Origin: an uncultured Dokdonia sp. | Lineage (GTDB): Bacteria; Bacteroidota; Bacteroidia; Flavobacteriales; Flavobacteriaceae | Assembly: GCF_947492815.1 (NCBI RefSeq) | Contig: NZ_CANLOB010000020.1 | Coordinates: 1 to 64,000 of the forward strand | Length of the DNA: 64,000 nt | Direction of reading: 5' to 3' | In this document: piece by piece, positions 19,106 to 27,527 of the stretch | How positions within the stretch are numbered: position 1 is the first letter of the stretch | Layout of the letters: every line of letters begins with the position of its first letter | Notes under the pieces: model-generated | Told to the model about the DNA's origin: nothing | Database searches by the model: none | The model's input: the letters and a program-made list of their open reading frames with translations, nothing else | Translations under genes and position numbers: made by a program

Positions 19106-19621
19106 TTATAATTCGTGAATTTGTTCTTTTAATTTTTTTAGAGCTCCGTAAATACGTTTTTCAACTGCTTTTGTACTAATATCTAAAAGTTGTGCTATTT
19201 CTTTATGTTTTTTGCCTTCTATTCTATTTAGTAAAAAGGCAACCCGTTGTGCTTCTGTTAAACTTGAGATTGCTTTTTGTAATTTTTGAGAATACTCGTT
19301 TTCTTCCATTAAAAACTCTGGATTCTCATTTGTATGTGATTTTGGTTTTTCTTTTTGAAATTTTAAAACCACTTTTTGATGTTTTACTTCATTAAGCATT
19401 AAGTTGTTTCCAACAGTAAATAAATAGTTCTTTGCTTTTTCTGGTGTAATATTTTTACAGTTTTCCCAAACTTTAATAAAAGCTTCCTGTACTTTATCTT
19501 TAGGGTTTAAGTGATCTCCAAACTTGTAATATAAAAATGAATGTAAGTCTTCTGCATACTTCTTAAAGAAGTTTGAGTACACTATTTCTTCACAAATATT
19601 TTTATGTAAATTTTTACTCAT
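19106..19621 (-). CDS. ECF sigma factor (FecI/RpoE type)
   Basis: A 171-residue sigma-70-family protein with region 2 (FFKKYAEDLHSFLYYKFGDHLNPKDKVQEAFIKVW) and region 4 (LTEAQRVAFLLNRIEGKKHKEIAQLLDISTKAVEKRI). It directs RNA polymerase to promoters controlled by the linked FecR and TonB receptor, and probably activates its own operon. It is the first gene of the three-gene unit and diverges from the LamG lipoprotein gene. Confidence 0.94.
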   Translation of the reverse strand: MSKNLHKNICEEIVYSNFFKKYAEDLHSFLYYKFGDHLNPKDKVQEAFIKVWENCKNITPEKAKNYLFTVGNNLMLNEVKHQKVVLKFQKEKPKSHTNENPEFLMEENEYSQKLQKAISSLTEAQRVAFLLNRIEGKKHKEIAQLLDISTKAVEKRIYGALKKLKEQIHEL

Positions 19622-19686
19622 TTGGCTGTGTCAGTTGGGAAAAATACAAAGATGTAATATTTTTAATAAAGTAAAGGTAGGAGTTT

Positions 19687-19719
19687 TTGTAGATGAATTG
19701 TTTTAGTATTGTAGTTTTG
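19687..19719 (+). promoter_or_regulatory. Candidate promoter of the LamG lipoprotein gene
   Basis: TTG at 19687-19689 and a perfect TAGTTTTG (TAnnTTTG) at 19712-19719, with 22 bases between. The spacing is at the long end of the accepted range. Confidence 0.4.
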
Positions 19720-19780
19720 AACTGCAAAATAGTTTACAAATAAAGCACAATTTTTAATATTTGTAATTTAATTTTTAGAA

Positions 19781-21421
19781 ATGCTAAATTATAAGATATC
19801 ATATATTCTGATTTTTTTCCTATTTTTTTTAGGAGTTTCTTGTCAGCAAGAAGAATCAGAAATTATAACTCCCGATAGCGAGGAGGTTATAAGTGCAAAT
19901 TCTATTTTAGCGGAGTTGTTACTACAAACATCATCCAATGATGGTTCTGAAGATGATTTATTAGATAATGCAAGTTGTATAGAAATCAATCTTCCTGTAT
20001 CTGTTACCGTAAATGGGGAACTTATCATTATTAATACCCTTGATGATATCGCTCTGATAGAAGAAAATATTAGTTCTTCAGATGAGGACAATGATGCCAT
20101 AGAGATTACATTTCCTATTACCATAACACTTAGTGATCATACAGAAGTACTAGTTGCTAATGAAGAAGAGTTGCTGCAATATGTAATTAATTGTCTTTCA
20201 GAAGAAGTGATCGCTTGTGTAGATTTTCAATACCCTATTTCTTTTTCTGTATTTAATTCTGAGTTTCAAGATGCTGATGTCATTACTATTAATAATGATG
20301 AAGCACTGTATGAATTTCTTGTAAGTATTGGAGATGATAGCGCTGTTTTTGCAAGCTTAAATTATCCTGTAGTACTTATTTATGACAATGGAAATACAAT
20401 TGAAGTTACTAGTAATTCAGAACTTGAAGTAGCCATTAATAATGCAAATCTTAATTGTAGTTATCTTGCACCAGATATTTGTTTTGATGTAACAGAATTA
20501 TCTATTTGTGATGATAATAACGATGAGATTCAAGTATTCGATTTAACAGAAGCTGTACAGAATTGTAGTGATCTTGATTTATATAATGTGACTTATTATG
20601 AATCAGAGGCAGATGCGATAAATCAAACAAATCCAATTCCTATACCCACATCTTATACAAATCTTACTAATTCGCAAACGCTTTATTATAGCGTTGAACT
20701 TATTTTAAATCCTAGTGTATCAGAAATCTTTCCTCTAACATTAATTGTTGAAGATTGTTGTGATAATCCACAAGCGGTATTTGAGGATTTGGTTATTTAT
20801 ATGCCGTTTTCAAATGAATTTAAAGATTTAATTAGCGGATACACAGTAGAAAATACAGATGGTGAATTTGTTGAAGATAGAGTTGGGAATCCTACGTGTG
20901 CTTATTCTTTTGTAGGTGGAAGTCCTTTGTCTATTCCAGTTACTTCAGAAAACCAGATAGTACAAGGAGATGCATTCTCTATTAGTGTTTGGTTTAGAAT
21001 GCAAAATGATAATTCAAGTGATCTTGAAATTATGTTTCAGAAAGGAACAGAAGTTGGAGATGGATTCGAATTAAAGGTATTCACATTAAATACACCTTAT
21101 TTTATAGATATTGATGGGAATTCTGCTATAGACCCTGCTTGGCTTAATGAAGATGATGTTGTCTGGGATAATACAAATTGGCACCATTTAGTTGTTACCG
21201 TTGATGAAAATAATACAGTGAGCCTATATAGAGATGGAACTCTTAGAAATTCTTTACAAAATTCCCAATTTAATATTGGAAATAACCCGTTATCTTTTTT
21301 TACCCTAGGTCATGGATTCATAGGTCATCTTGATGACTTGCGAGTCTATAAAAAAGCGTTAAATCCTACTGAAATAGAAGATCTATTTAATCTTGACGCA
21401 GATTGCTTTACCTGTCTCTAG
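19781..21421 (+). CDS. Lipoprotein with acidic tandem repeats and LamG domain
   Basis: The 546-residue protein has lipobox VSC near residue 21, then an acidic region (about 60-235) of repeated beta modules in which a Cys is followed by a (F/L)P(V/I)(S/T) strand and an LDD/NDE/NEE loop. A domain with SYTNLTNSQTLYYSVE follows, then a LamG/concanavalin-like jellyroll (about 350-540: YMPFSNEFKD, FSISVWFRMQ, HLVVTVDEN, GHLDDLRVYKKAL). It is a predicted surface-exposed adhesion or glycan-binding protein. It diverges from the ECF sigma operon and ends at a strong terminator. No T9SS tail is visible. Confidence 0.82.
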   Translation: MLNYKISYILIFFLFFLGVSCQQEESEIITPDSEEVISANSILAELLLQTSSNDGSEDDLLDNASCIEINLPVSVTVNGELIIINTLDDIALIEENISSSDEDNDAIEITFPITITLSDHTEVLVANEEELLQYVINCLSEEVIACVDFQYPISFSVFNSEFQDADVITINNDEALYEFLVSIGDDSAVFASLNYPVVLIYDNGNTIEVTSNSELEVAINNANLNCSYLAPDICFDVTELSICDDNNDEIQVFDLTEAVQNCSDLDLYNVTYYESEADAINQTNPIPIPTSYTNLTNSQTLYYSVELILNPSVSEIFPLTLIVEDCCDNPQAVFEDLVIYMPFSNEFKDLISGYTVENTDGEFVEDRVGNPTCAYSFVGGSPLSIPVTSENQIVQGDAFSISVWFRMQNDNSSDLEIMFQKGTEVGDGFELKVFTLNTPYFIDIDGNSAIDPAWLNEDDVVWDNTNWHHLVVTVDENNTVSLYRDGTLRNSLQNSQFNIGNNPLSFFTLGHGFIGHLDDLRVYKKALNPTEIEDLFNLDADCFTCL

Positions 21422-21466
21422 ATACTAACTATTAAATTATTAAGAACTAGTTTGGTTGAGTTGTGT

Positions 21467-21501
21467 AAAAGGGGTCCATATTACTTTGTATGGCCCCTTT
21501 T
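21467..21501 (+). terminator. Rho-independent terminator
   Basis: AAAAGGGG(T)CCATA pairs with TATGGCCCCTTTT around TTACTTTG, with one bulged T, followed by a T run. It separates the LamG gene from the photolyase operon. Confidence 0.88.
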
Positions 21502-21536
21502 ACCTTTTTTAGTAGTTCTTTATTCTAAAATCCAAA

Positions 21537-21563
21537 TTGTTTAATCTTTTTTAAATATCTTTG
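21537..21563 (+). promoter_or_regulatory. Candidate promoter of the photolyase operon
   Basis: TTG at 21537 and a perfect TATCTTTG at 21556-21563, 16 bases apart. The first gene starts at 21579, so the leader would be very short. The spacing is slightly short of the usual 17-23. Confidence 0.45.
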
Positions 21564-21578
21564 AACAAAAGATATGTG

Positions 21579-21725
21579 ATGCATCATAAGCAAACACTTC
21601 CCCAAAAAATATGCATTATCTGTGGTTTGCCATTTACTTGGCGAAAAAAATGGAAACGTACTTGGGATGAAGTAAAGTATTGTAGTGAGCGATGTAAGCG
21701 CAATAAAAAGAACAATACTATATGA
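21579..21725 (+). CDS. DUF2256 small zinc-ribbon-like protein
   Basis: This 48-residue protein has two Cys pairs (Cys12-x2-Cys15 and Cys35-x3-Cys39) and a basic, tryptophan-rich middle (LPFTWRKKWKRTWDEV), the pattern of DUF2256. Such proteins are regularly encoded beside photolyase/cryptochrome genes; their function is not known, though a nucleic-acid or flavoprotein accessory role is plausible. It overlaps the next gene by four bases (ATGA at 21722-21725), so translation is coupled. It is too short to appear in many automatic annotations. Confidence 0.88.
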   Translation: MHHKQTLPQKICIICGLPFTWRKKWKRTWDEVKYCSERCKRNKKNNTI

Positions 21726-23020
21726 GTACTTCATTAGTTTGGTTTAAGAACGATTTACGAATACAGGACCAACAATCACTTTATAATGCTATTGCAAAAG
21801 GCAATCGTGTTATTACTCTGTATTGTTTTGAATCATCACTGTTTAAAGAAGATATATTTGGTTTTAAAAAAACAGAAAAATACCGCGCCCAATTTTTACT
21901 AGAAACTATTAAAGGACTTAAAACATCTTTAGAGTCTTTAAACATAGATTTATTGCTATATTACGATAATGTAAGTCATGTTATTCCAAAAATCATTCAA
22001 TCGTATCAGATTACAGATATATTTTTACAGAAGGAGTGGACGCAAGAAGAAGAACATGTTGTAACTCAAGTTAAAGAGCATACTCACAACATCACTTGGC
22101 ATGAAAGCTATGATCAATTCTTATTTCATCCAGATGATATACCCTATCAAACATTTCAGGAAATTCCTAATGTCTTCACTACATTTAGAAAAGAGTGTGA
22201 AAAGAACATTTCTATACAACCTATTCTTCCGTCTATTCAACAACTTCCTGTCTCCAATCGTATTCAAAATAACACAAAAGTGCCTACACTCTCAGTATTG
22301 GGTTTAGATACGTTTACTATAGATGCTCGAACAGCGTTTCCCTTTAAAGGAGGTGAAGCACACGCCAAAAAAAGAATAACTCATTACTTCTGGGAAACCC
22401 AAAAATTAGCATACTATAAAAAAACTAGAAACGGACTTGTAGGTACTGATTATAGCAGTAAACTATCTCCATGGCTTGCAAACGGTAGCATTTCCCCACG
22501 GCAAATTTATTGGGAAGTCAAACAATTTGAAAAAGAGATCAAAAAAAATCAAGATACCTATTGGCTTATTTTTGAATTGATATGGAGAGATTACTTTAAA
22601 TATGTTTCGTTTAAATACGGTAATGCTATTTTTAAAAGAGGCGGTATTCTTGATAAAGAGTATGAGTGGTACACTAATCAAGCGGCATTACAAGATTGGA
22701 TACATGGAAAAACTCCCTATGACTTCGTAAATGCCAATATGATAGAACTACGGGAGACTGGATGGATGAGCAATCGTGGTAGACAAAATGTAGCCAGTTA
22801 TTGGGCAAAAGAACTCAAACAAGATTGGCGTATTGGAGCAGCATATTTTGAATCTATGCTTATAGATTATGACGTGCATAGTAATTATGGGAATTGGATA
22901 TACAATGCAGGTGTAGGGAATGATCCTCGTGATCGAAAGTTTAATATTAAAGGTCAGGCAGAGCGTTACGATCCTCAAAGAAAGTTTAGAAATTTATGGC
23001 TACAACAAACACTTTTTTAG
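21722..23020 (+). CDS. DASH-type cryptochrome/photolyase
   Basis: The 432-residue protein has an N-terminal antenna domain (SLVWFKNDLRIQDQQSLY) and a C-terminal FAD domain with LSPWLANGSISPRQI, FELIWRDYFKY, WMSNRGRQNVASYWAK and SNYGNWIYNAGVGNDPR, which are the typical cry-DASH signatures. DASH proteins repair cyclobutane pyrimidine dimers in single-stranded DNA with blue light and may also signal. It is second in the operon; the following gene begins on the next base after its stop. Confidence 0.92.
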   Translation: MSTSLVWFKNDLRIQDQQSLYNAIAKGNRVITLYCFESSLFKEDIFGFKKTEKYRAQFLLETIKGLKTSLESLNIDLLLYYDNVSHVIPKIIQSYQITDIFLQKEWTQEEEHVVTQVKEHTHNITWHESYDQFLFHPDDIPYQTFQEIPNVFTTFRKECEKNISIQPILPSIQQLPVSNRIQNNTKVPTLSVLGLDTFTIDARTAFPFKGGEAHAKKRITHYFWETQKLAYYKKTRNGLVGTDYSSKLSPWLANGSISPRQIYWEVKQFEKEIKKNQDTYWLIFELIWRDYFKYVSFKYGNAIFKRGGILDKEYEWYTNQAALQDWIHGKTPYDFVNANMIELRETGWMSNRGRQNVASYWAKELKQDWRIGAAYFESMLIDYDVHSNYGNWIYNAGVGNDPRDRKFNIKGQAERYDPQRKFRNLWLQQTLF

Positions 23021-24556
23021 ATGAAAACGCTTAGACTTATATTAGGTGATCAGCTTAACCATAAGCATTCTTGGTATGATCAAGTAGATGATACTATAGT
23101 ATACTTTATGGCAGAAATGCGTCAAGAAGCAACTTATGTAACACATCATATTCAAAAAGTAATCGCCTTTTTCAGTGCGATGCGATCTTTTTCAAAATAC
23201 TTAGAGAGCCAAGGACATACCGTTGTGTATTATACCCTTGATGATACGCGTAATCAACAAGTATTACTAGATAACATCAAACAAGTTCTTAAAGAAAAAG
23301 AATGTAATGCGTTTCAATATCAGCAGCCTGATGAATACCGATTGGATCAAGAATTGGTGCGCTTTCGCGAAAGCGGAAACATCTCCACCACCATTTTTGA
23401 TACTGAACATTTTATGACGTCTCGCACCGATCTGGAAGATTTCTTTAAAGGGAAAAAACAATACACCATGGAGTATTTCTACCGTATGATGCGTAAGAAA
23501 TATGACCTCATGATGATTACCGATAAAGATCCTGAAGGCGGACAATGGAATTTTGACCAAAGTAATCGTAAAAAATGGAAACAAGATACGCTCATTCCTC
23601 CAGAAAAGACCTTTGAAAAAGATGTGACACATCTTGTTGAACTACTAAAAAAAGAAGGTGTAAAAACCATAGGAAAGATTAACGCAAAAACATTTGGTTG
23701 GGCGACGACAAGAGAAGAAAGCCTTACAGTTCTTGAGTATTTTTGCGAGCATTTGTTAGTTCATTTTGGAGATTACCAAGATGCGATGGATCCAGATCAA
23801 GCCTATCTTTATCACAGTAGGTTGAGCTTTGCTATGAATAGTAAACTCTTGTCTCCAAAAGAAGTAGTTGCCACAGTAATTGCTTACTGGAGATCACATA
23901 AAGATATTATTGATATTAGTCAAGTAGAAGGTTTTGTACGTCAAATTATAGGCTGGCGAGAATACATGCGTGGTATGTATTGGATGCAAATGCCAGTATT
24001 TGCCGAGGTAAATTATCTCGAAAATCACAATCCGCTACCTGATTTTTATTGGACGGGTAACACAAAAATGAATTGCCTTAAATGTAGTATTCATAATAGT
24101 TTGGATAATGCGTATGCACATCATATCCAACGGTTAATGATAACGGGTAATTATGCATTGCTTACAATGACTGATCCTGCTGAAGTTGATCTTTGGTATT
24201 TAGGGATTTATATAGATGCCATTGAGTGGGTAGAGATTACCAATACACGCGGAATGTCTCAATGGGCAGATGGAGGCAAAATCGCAACAAAACCATATGT
24301 GTCTAGCGGTAGTTACATCAATAAGATGAGTAATTATTGTAAAGGATGTCATTATAAAGTAAGTGAAAAAACAGGAGAAGATGCTTGTCCGTTTAATAGT
24401 TTGTATTGGAATTTTCTAGATGAGAAACAATCCTTTTTTAAAGATAATCAACGCATGCGTATGATGCTTTCACTACTACATAAAATGGATAAAGAGACAT
24501 TGATACAACACAAAAAGAGAGCACAGGATATTATTAAAAACCCATCAAATTATTAA
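23021..24556 (+). CDS. Iron-sulfur bacterial photolyase/cryptochrome (FeS-BCP, PhrB type)
   Basis: The 511-residue protein opens with TLRLILGDQLNHKHSW, the signature of the prokaryotic (6-4) photolyase group. Cys352, Cys440, Cys443 and Cys456 lie in TKMNCLKC, SNYCKGCHYK and GEDACPF and match the four [4Fe-4S] ligands of Agrobacterium PhrB with a constant two-residue offset. It is expected to carry FAD, a lumazine antenna and a 4Fe-4S cluster and to repair (6-4) photoproducts. Residues 114-118 (RFRES) are encoded by an exact copy of the 16-bp palindrome. It abuts the DASH gene with no spacer. Confidence 0.92.
   Translation: MKTLRLILGDQLNHKHSWYDQVDDTIVYFMAEMRQEATYVTHHIQKVIAFFSAMRSFSKYLESQGHTVVYYTLDDTRNQQVLLDNIKQVLKEKECNAFQYQQPDEYRLDQELVRFRESGNISTTIFDTEHFMTSRTDLEDFFKGKKQYTMEYFYRMMRKKYDLMMITDKDPEGGQWNFDQSNRKKWKQDTLIPPEKTFEKDVTHLVELLKKEGVKTIGKINAKTFGWATTREESLTVLEYFCEHLLVHFGDYQDAMDPDQAYLYHSRLSFAMNSKLLSPKEVVATVIAYWRSHKDIIDISQVEGFVRQIIGWREYMRGMYWMQMPVFAEVNYLENHNPLPDFYWTGNTKMNCLKCSIHNSLDNAYAHHIQRLMITGNYALLTMTDPAEVDLWYLGIYIDAIEWVEITNTRGMSQWADGGKIATKPYVSSGSYINKMSNYCKGCHYKVSEKTGEDACPFNSLYWNFLDEKQSFFKDNQRMRMMLSLLHKMDKETLIQHKKRAQDIIKNPSNY
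23360..23375. repeat. Exact 16-bp palindrome inside the Fe-S photolyase gene
   Basis: CGCTTTCGCGAAAGCG read in frame as RFRES on the plus strand. Confidence 0.95.
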
Positions 24557-24578
24557 GAAGGAAGTAAATATAATATGG

Positions 24579-26048
24579 TTGAAACGGGATTTGCGTTTGC
24601 ATGACCATCTTGCATTGTATAACGCTTTGCAAGAAGACCTTCCTATACTATTGTTGTATGTTTTTGAACCCTCCTTATTAAAAGATAAACACTATAGTGA
24701 ACGCCATTGGAATTTTGTAAAAGAGTCATTGCATTACTTACAAAAGCAATTACAAGTATACCATACAGAGATTCTCATTGTAGAAGGTGAAGTGTTATCT
24801 GTTTTTAAAAGCTTGTTAGAACATATAAAAATACATACAGTATTCTCTCATCAGGAAACGGGGCTCCGCATTACCTATGATCGTGATCTTGCATTAGAAA
24901 GTTATGCTGAATCTCTAAAGCAAAAACAACCAGATAAAAAATTTGGCTGGGTAGAGTTTTGTAATAATGGAGTGCAAAGAGGGTTACGTAATCGTAATGG
25001 ATGGAGTGAAGATTGGGAGTGGTTTATGAAACAACCACAATTACCTTTTCAACCTAAAGAAGGACAACTTGTAGGTTCCGATGTTATAGCTGAATTAAAA
25101 AGAAACTTCTTAATTCCATCACTAGAAACACCAAAGCAAGCCTTTTTTCAACCTGGAGGCACACACAATGGGTTACGCTATTTAGATTCCTTTTTAAAGG
25201 GTAGGTATAAAACATATAATACGCATATATCAAAACCAACGCTTGCGCGAAAAAGCTGTTCTCGATTATCTCCATATATCGCATGGGGAAACCTCTCTAT
25301 ACGTCAAGTATGGCAGCAAGCAAAGCATGTTAGAAAAACAGCTTCAAACAAAAGGGCTATCGATGGATTTACGTCTCGATTGCGATGGCAAGCGCATTTC
25401 ATTCAAAAGTTTGAAATGGAAGATACCATGGAGTTTGTAAGTGTAAATAAAGGCTATCACGAGCTTAAAAAAGTCAAAAATGAAGTGTATCAAAAAGCAT
25501 GGCGAGAAGGGAAGACAGGATATCCATTGGTAGATGCATGTATGCGTTGTCTTCTAGAAACGGGCTATCTTAATTTTAGGATGCGTGCGATGACGCTTTC
25601 TTTTTTTACACATAATTTATGGCAGCCTTGGCAAGATGCTTCGCCTCACTTAGCACAGCAATTTTTAGATTTTGAACCAGGCATTCATTATCCTCAAATT
25701 CAAATGCAGGCTGGAGAAACAGGTATCAATATGTTGCGTATTTATAATCCTGTAAAAAATAGTATTGCGCTTGATCCAGAAGGTGAGTTTATAAAAAAAT
25801 GGGTGCCAGAACTTAGAGAAGTTCCTGTAGCTTACATTCATGAGCCTTATACAATGAGCCTTCTCGAACAGCAATTTTGTAATACACATTTAGGAAAAGA
25901 CTATCCTTTGCCTATCGTAGATATAAAAAAAACAGGAAAACAAGCCGGGGCTATTTTATGGAATTTAAAAGAAAATAACTTGGTTAAAAAAGAAAGCTAT
26001 CGTATTTTAAAAAGGCATACCCTTGCTGATAGAAATAACTTTGATTAA
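24579..26048 (+). CDS. Cryptochrome/DNA photolyase family protein; start uncertain
   Basis: A photolyase with N-terminal antenna domain and FAD domain (LSPYIAWGNLSIRQVW, RLRWQAHFIQKFE, GYPLVDACMRCLLETGYLNFRMRAMTLSFF, YPQIQMQAGETGINMLRIYNP). The position of the DNA-binding tryptophan differs from DASH proteins. The TTG at 24579 gives MKRDLRLHDH, which cuts off the first beta strand; in frame upstream one reads KKEVNIIWLKRDLRLHDH, as expected of photolyases. There is no ATG, GTG or TTG in that extension, which begins after a stop at 24501; the candidates are ATT 24552 (overlapping the TAA of the previous gene) or ATA 24570/24573 behind AGAAGGAAG. The true N-terminus is therefore probably up to nine residues longer. 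Confidence 0.87.
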   Translation: MKRDLRLHDHLALYNALQEDLPILLLYVFEPSLLKDKHYSERHWNFVKESLHYLQKQLQVYHTEILIVEGEVLSVFKSLLEHIKIHTVFSHQETGLRITYDRDLALESYAESLKQKQPDKKFGWVEFCNNGVQRGLRNRNGWSEDWEWFMKQPQLPFQPKEGQLVGSDVIAELKRNFLIPSLETPKQAFFQPGGTHNGLRYLDSFLKGRYKTYNTHISKPTLARKSCSRLSPYIAWGNLSIRQVWQQAKHVRKTASNKRAIDGFTSRLRWQAHFIQKFEMEDTMEFVSVNKGYHELKKVKNEVYQKAWREGKTGYPLVDACMRCLLETGYLNFRMRAMTLSFFTHNLWQPWQDASPHLAQQFLDFEPGIHYPQIQMQAGETGINMLRIYNPVKNSIALDPEGEFIKKWVPELREVPVAYIHEPYTMSLLEQQFCNTHLGKDYPLPIVDIKKTGKQAGAILWNLKENNLVKKESYRILKRHTLADRNNFD

Positions 26049-26095
26049 TGACTGTAGACATACGAATAGTTAATCTAAGTAGAAAATGAAAAAAG

Positions 26096-26395
26096 ATGAA
26101 AAAAGAAATTTTACCAGAATTTACAGAACGAGAAATAGATCGTATCATAGAAATGGCATGGGAAGATCGCACTACGTTTGATGCTATTAAAATGCAATTT
26201 GGTATCAAAGAACAACAGGTGATTGAACTTATGCGTCGCGAGATGAAAGAGAGTAGTTTCAGGATGTGGCGTAAACGTGTGCAAGGGCGTAAAACTAAAC
26301 ACGAAGCAAAACGCATGTATGATGTAGATGATGCGCGGTTTAAATGCAGTAGACAAAAACAGATTACTCACAATAAAATATCTAAAAGAAGATAA
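26096..26395 (+). CDS. TIGR03643 (DUF2805-like) small basic protein
   Basis: A 99-residue basic protein whose core (EIDRIIEMAWEDRTTFDAIK, then FGIKEQQVIELMRREMK, FRMWRKRVQGRKTKH) is the TIGR03643 signature. The central part looks like a helix-turn-helix, and the tail is rich in Lys and Arg, so nucleic-acid binding is likely. Family members co-occur with photolyases and DUF2256 proteins. Here it is the last gene of the five-gene operon, 47 bases after the third photolyase. The exact function is unknown. Confidence 0.85.
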   Translation: MKKEILPEFTEREIDRIIEMAWEDRTTFDAIKMQFGIKEQQVIELMRREMKESSFRMWRKRVQGRKTKHEAKRMYDVDDARFKCSRQKQITHNKISKRR

Positions 26396-26416
26396 CTAAG
26401 GGAACTGTTTTTTATA

Positions 26417-26432
26417 CGCTTTCACGAAAGTG
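26417..26432. repeat. Degenerate 16-bp palindrome (two changes)
   Basis: CGCTTTCACGAAAGTG, downstream of the TIGR03643 gene and directly followed by the repeat at 26435. Confidence 0.7.
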
Positions 26433-26434
26433 AA

Positions 26435-26467
26435 GTTTATACTGAGCTAGTCGAAGTACGAAAGCAT
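26435..26467. repeat. Dispersed intergenic repeat, copy 2
   Basis: GTTTATACTGAGCTAGTCGA and following AGTACGAAAGCAT are the reverse complement of 7280-7312 with a few differences. Confidence 0.6.
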
Positions 26468-26515
26468 ACACAGCCCAAAAAATAAAAACTTTATTTAAAG
26501 TATATTAATTAATGA

Positions 26516-26538
26516 GATTTCCACATACGCGGAAATGA
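26516..26538. repeat. GATTTCnnCnTACGCGGAAATGA repeat, copy 2
   Basis: GATTTCCACATACGCGGAAA followed by TGA, ending 9 bases before the DUF2452 start codon; compare 9801-9823. Confidence 0.6.
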
Positions 26539-26547
26539 TACAAGAAT

Positions 26548-26970
26548 ATGACGAAGAAAAAACCAGATCAAGTTGTCTATAACGAAGAAAAAGGTCGTTA
26601 TGATGCCGCATTAACTCCCTATGCAACCAATTTGGGTGCTCCAGCTATTGTCACAGATGACGTAACTACTTGGAAAAACACAAATATTAATAAGGTTAAC
26701 CACCAATTTAAGACAGAGTATGAGGATTTAAAGGCAAAATACGAAGCCATGATGGAGCAATTTGAATACAATAACCTTATTTATTCGGCCAAGTTCTCTT
26801 TTGAACCTATTGTAGGTGAAATTTATCATTTATATCGTTCTAAAGATGGCAATCCTTTTTTATCTTTAATTTCACCAGAAGAATGTAATTGGGATTTTGT
26901 AGGAACATTTTCCCTTAACACTGATAAAGTGTGGTTAAAAATTGATAAAAACGAAAAAGACTATGAGTAA
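26548..26970 (+). CDS. DUF2452 protein
   Basis: The 140-residue soluble protein (KPDQVVYNEEKGRYDAALTP ... SLISPEECNWDFVGTFSL) matches DUF2452, a family of unknown function found in Flavobacteria and relatives. There is no signal peptide or membrane segment. It is followed without a gap by msrA, whose ATG lies eight bases before its stop, implying cotranscription and perhaps a role in oxidative stress, which is only inference from position. Confidence 0.85.
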   Translation: MTKKKPDQVVYNEEKGRYDAALTPYATNLGAPAIVTDDVTTWKNTNINKVNHQFKTEYEDLKAKYEAMMEQFEYNNLIYSAKFSFEPIVGEIYHLYRSKDGNPFLSLISPEECNWDFVGTFSLNTDKVWLKIDKNEKDYE

Positions 26971-27502
26971 TACAACAAAAGAGGTAGCTACTTTTGGAGG
27001 AGGCTGTTTTTGGTGTGTAGAAGCGGTTATACAACGATTAAAAGGAGTAGAAACAGTAGTGTCTGGATATGCAGGTGGAAATGCCCCTGGTAAGCCTACC
27101 TATAGAGAAATCTGTTCTGGACTTACTGGGCATGCAGAAGTAATTCAGGTTACTTTTGACCCTGCTGTTATTGATTATGTTGCAATACTTACTGTGTTTA
27201 TGACAACACATGATCCTACAACATTAAACCGTCAAGGAGCTGATAGAGGAACGCAATATAGGTCTGTTATTTTTTATCATAACGAGACTCAAAAATCACA
27301 AGCAGAAGAGGTGCTAAAAATAGTACAAGAATACTATGATGACCCTATTGTAACAGAACTTTCGGAACTGCCTATATTTTATGAGGCAGAAGCAGATCAT
27401 CAAGATTACTACAATAATAACCGTAGTCAAGGTTACTGTACTGTCATAATTGATCCTAAAGTACGTAAATTGCAAGCGCTGTATAGTGATTTACTAGCAT
27501 AA
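26963..27502 (+). CDS. msrA: Peptide methionine sulfoxide reductase A
   Basis: The 179-residue protein carries the MsrA active site GGCFWCVEA with the catalytic Cys, plus YAGG, GHAEVIQVTFDP, THDPTTLNRQGADRGTQYRS and the C-terminal YCTVIIDPK. It reduces the S-form of methionine sulfoxide in proteins using thioredoxin. ATG 26963 is preferred over an in-frame TTG at 26942 because the family begins right before the ATFGGGCFWC strand. No fused MsrB domain is present. Confidence 0.96.
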   Translation: MSNTTKEVATFGGGCFWCVEAVIQRLKGVETVVSGYAGGNAPGKPTYREICSGLTGHAEVIQVTFDPAVIDYVAILTVFMTTHDPTTLNRQGADRGTQYRSVIFYHNETQKSQAEEVLKIVQEYYDDPIVTELSELPIFYEAEADHQDYYNNNRSQGYCTVIIDPKVRKLQALYSDLLA

Positions 27503-27527
27503 AGATTACAGTATAATACTTTACACG

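Noticed and set aside
26942..26962. Upstream TTG start for msrA
   Set aside because: It would add MIKTKKT inside the previous gene; the family begins next to the ATG at 26963.
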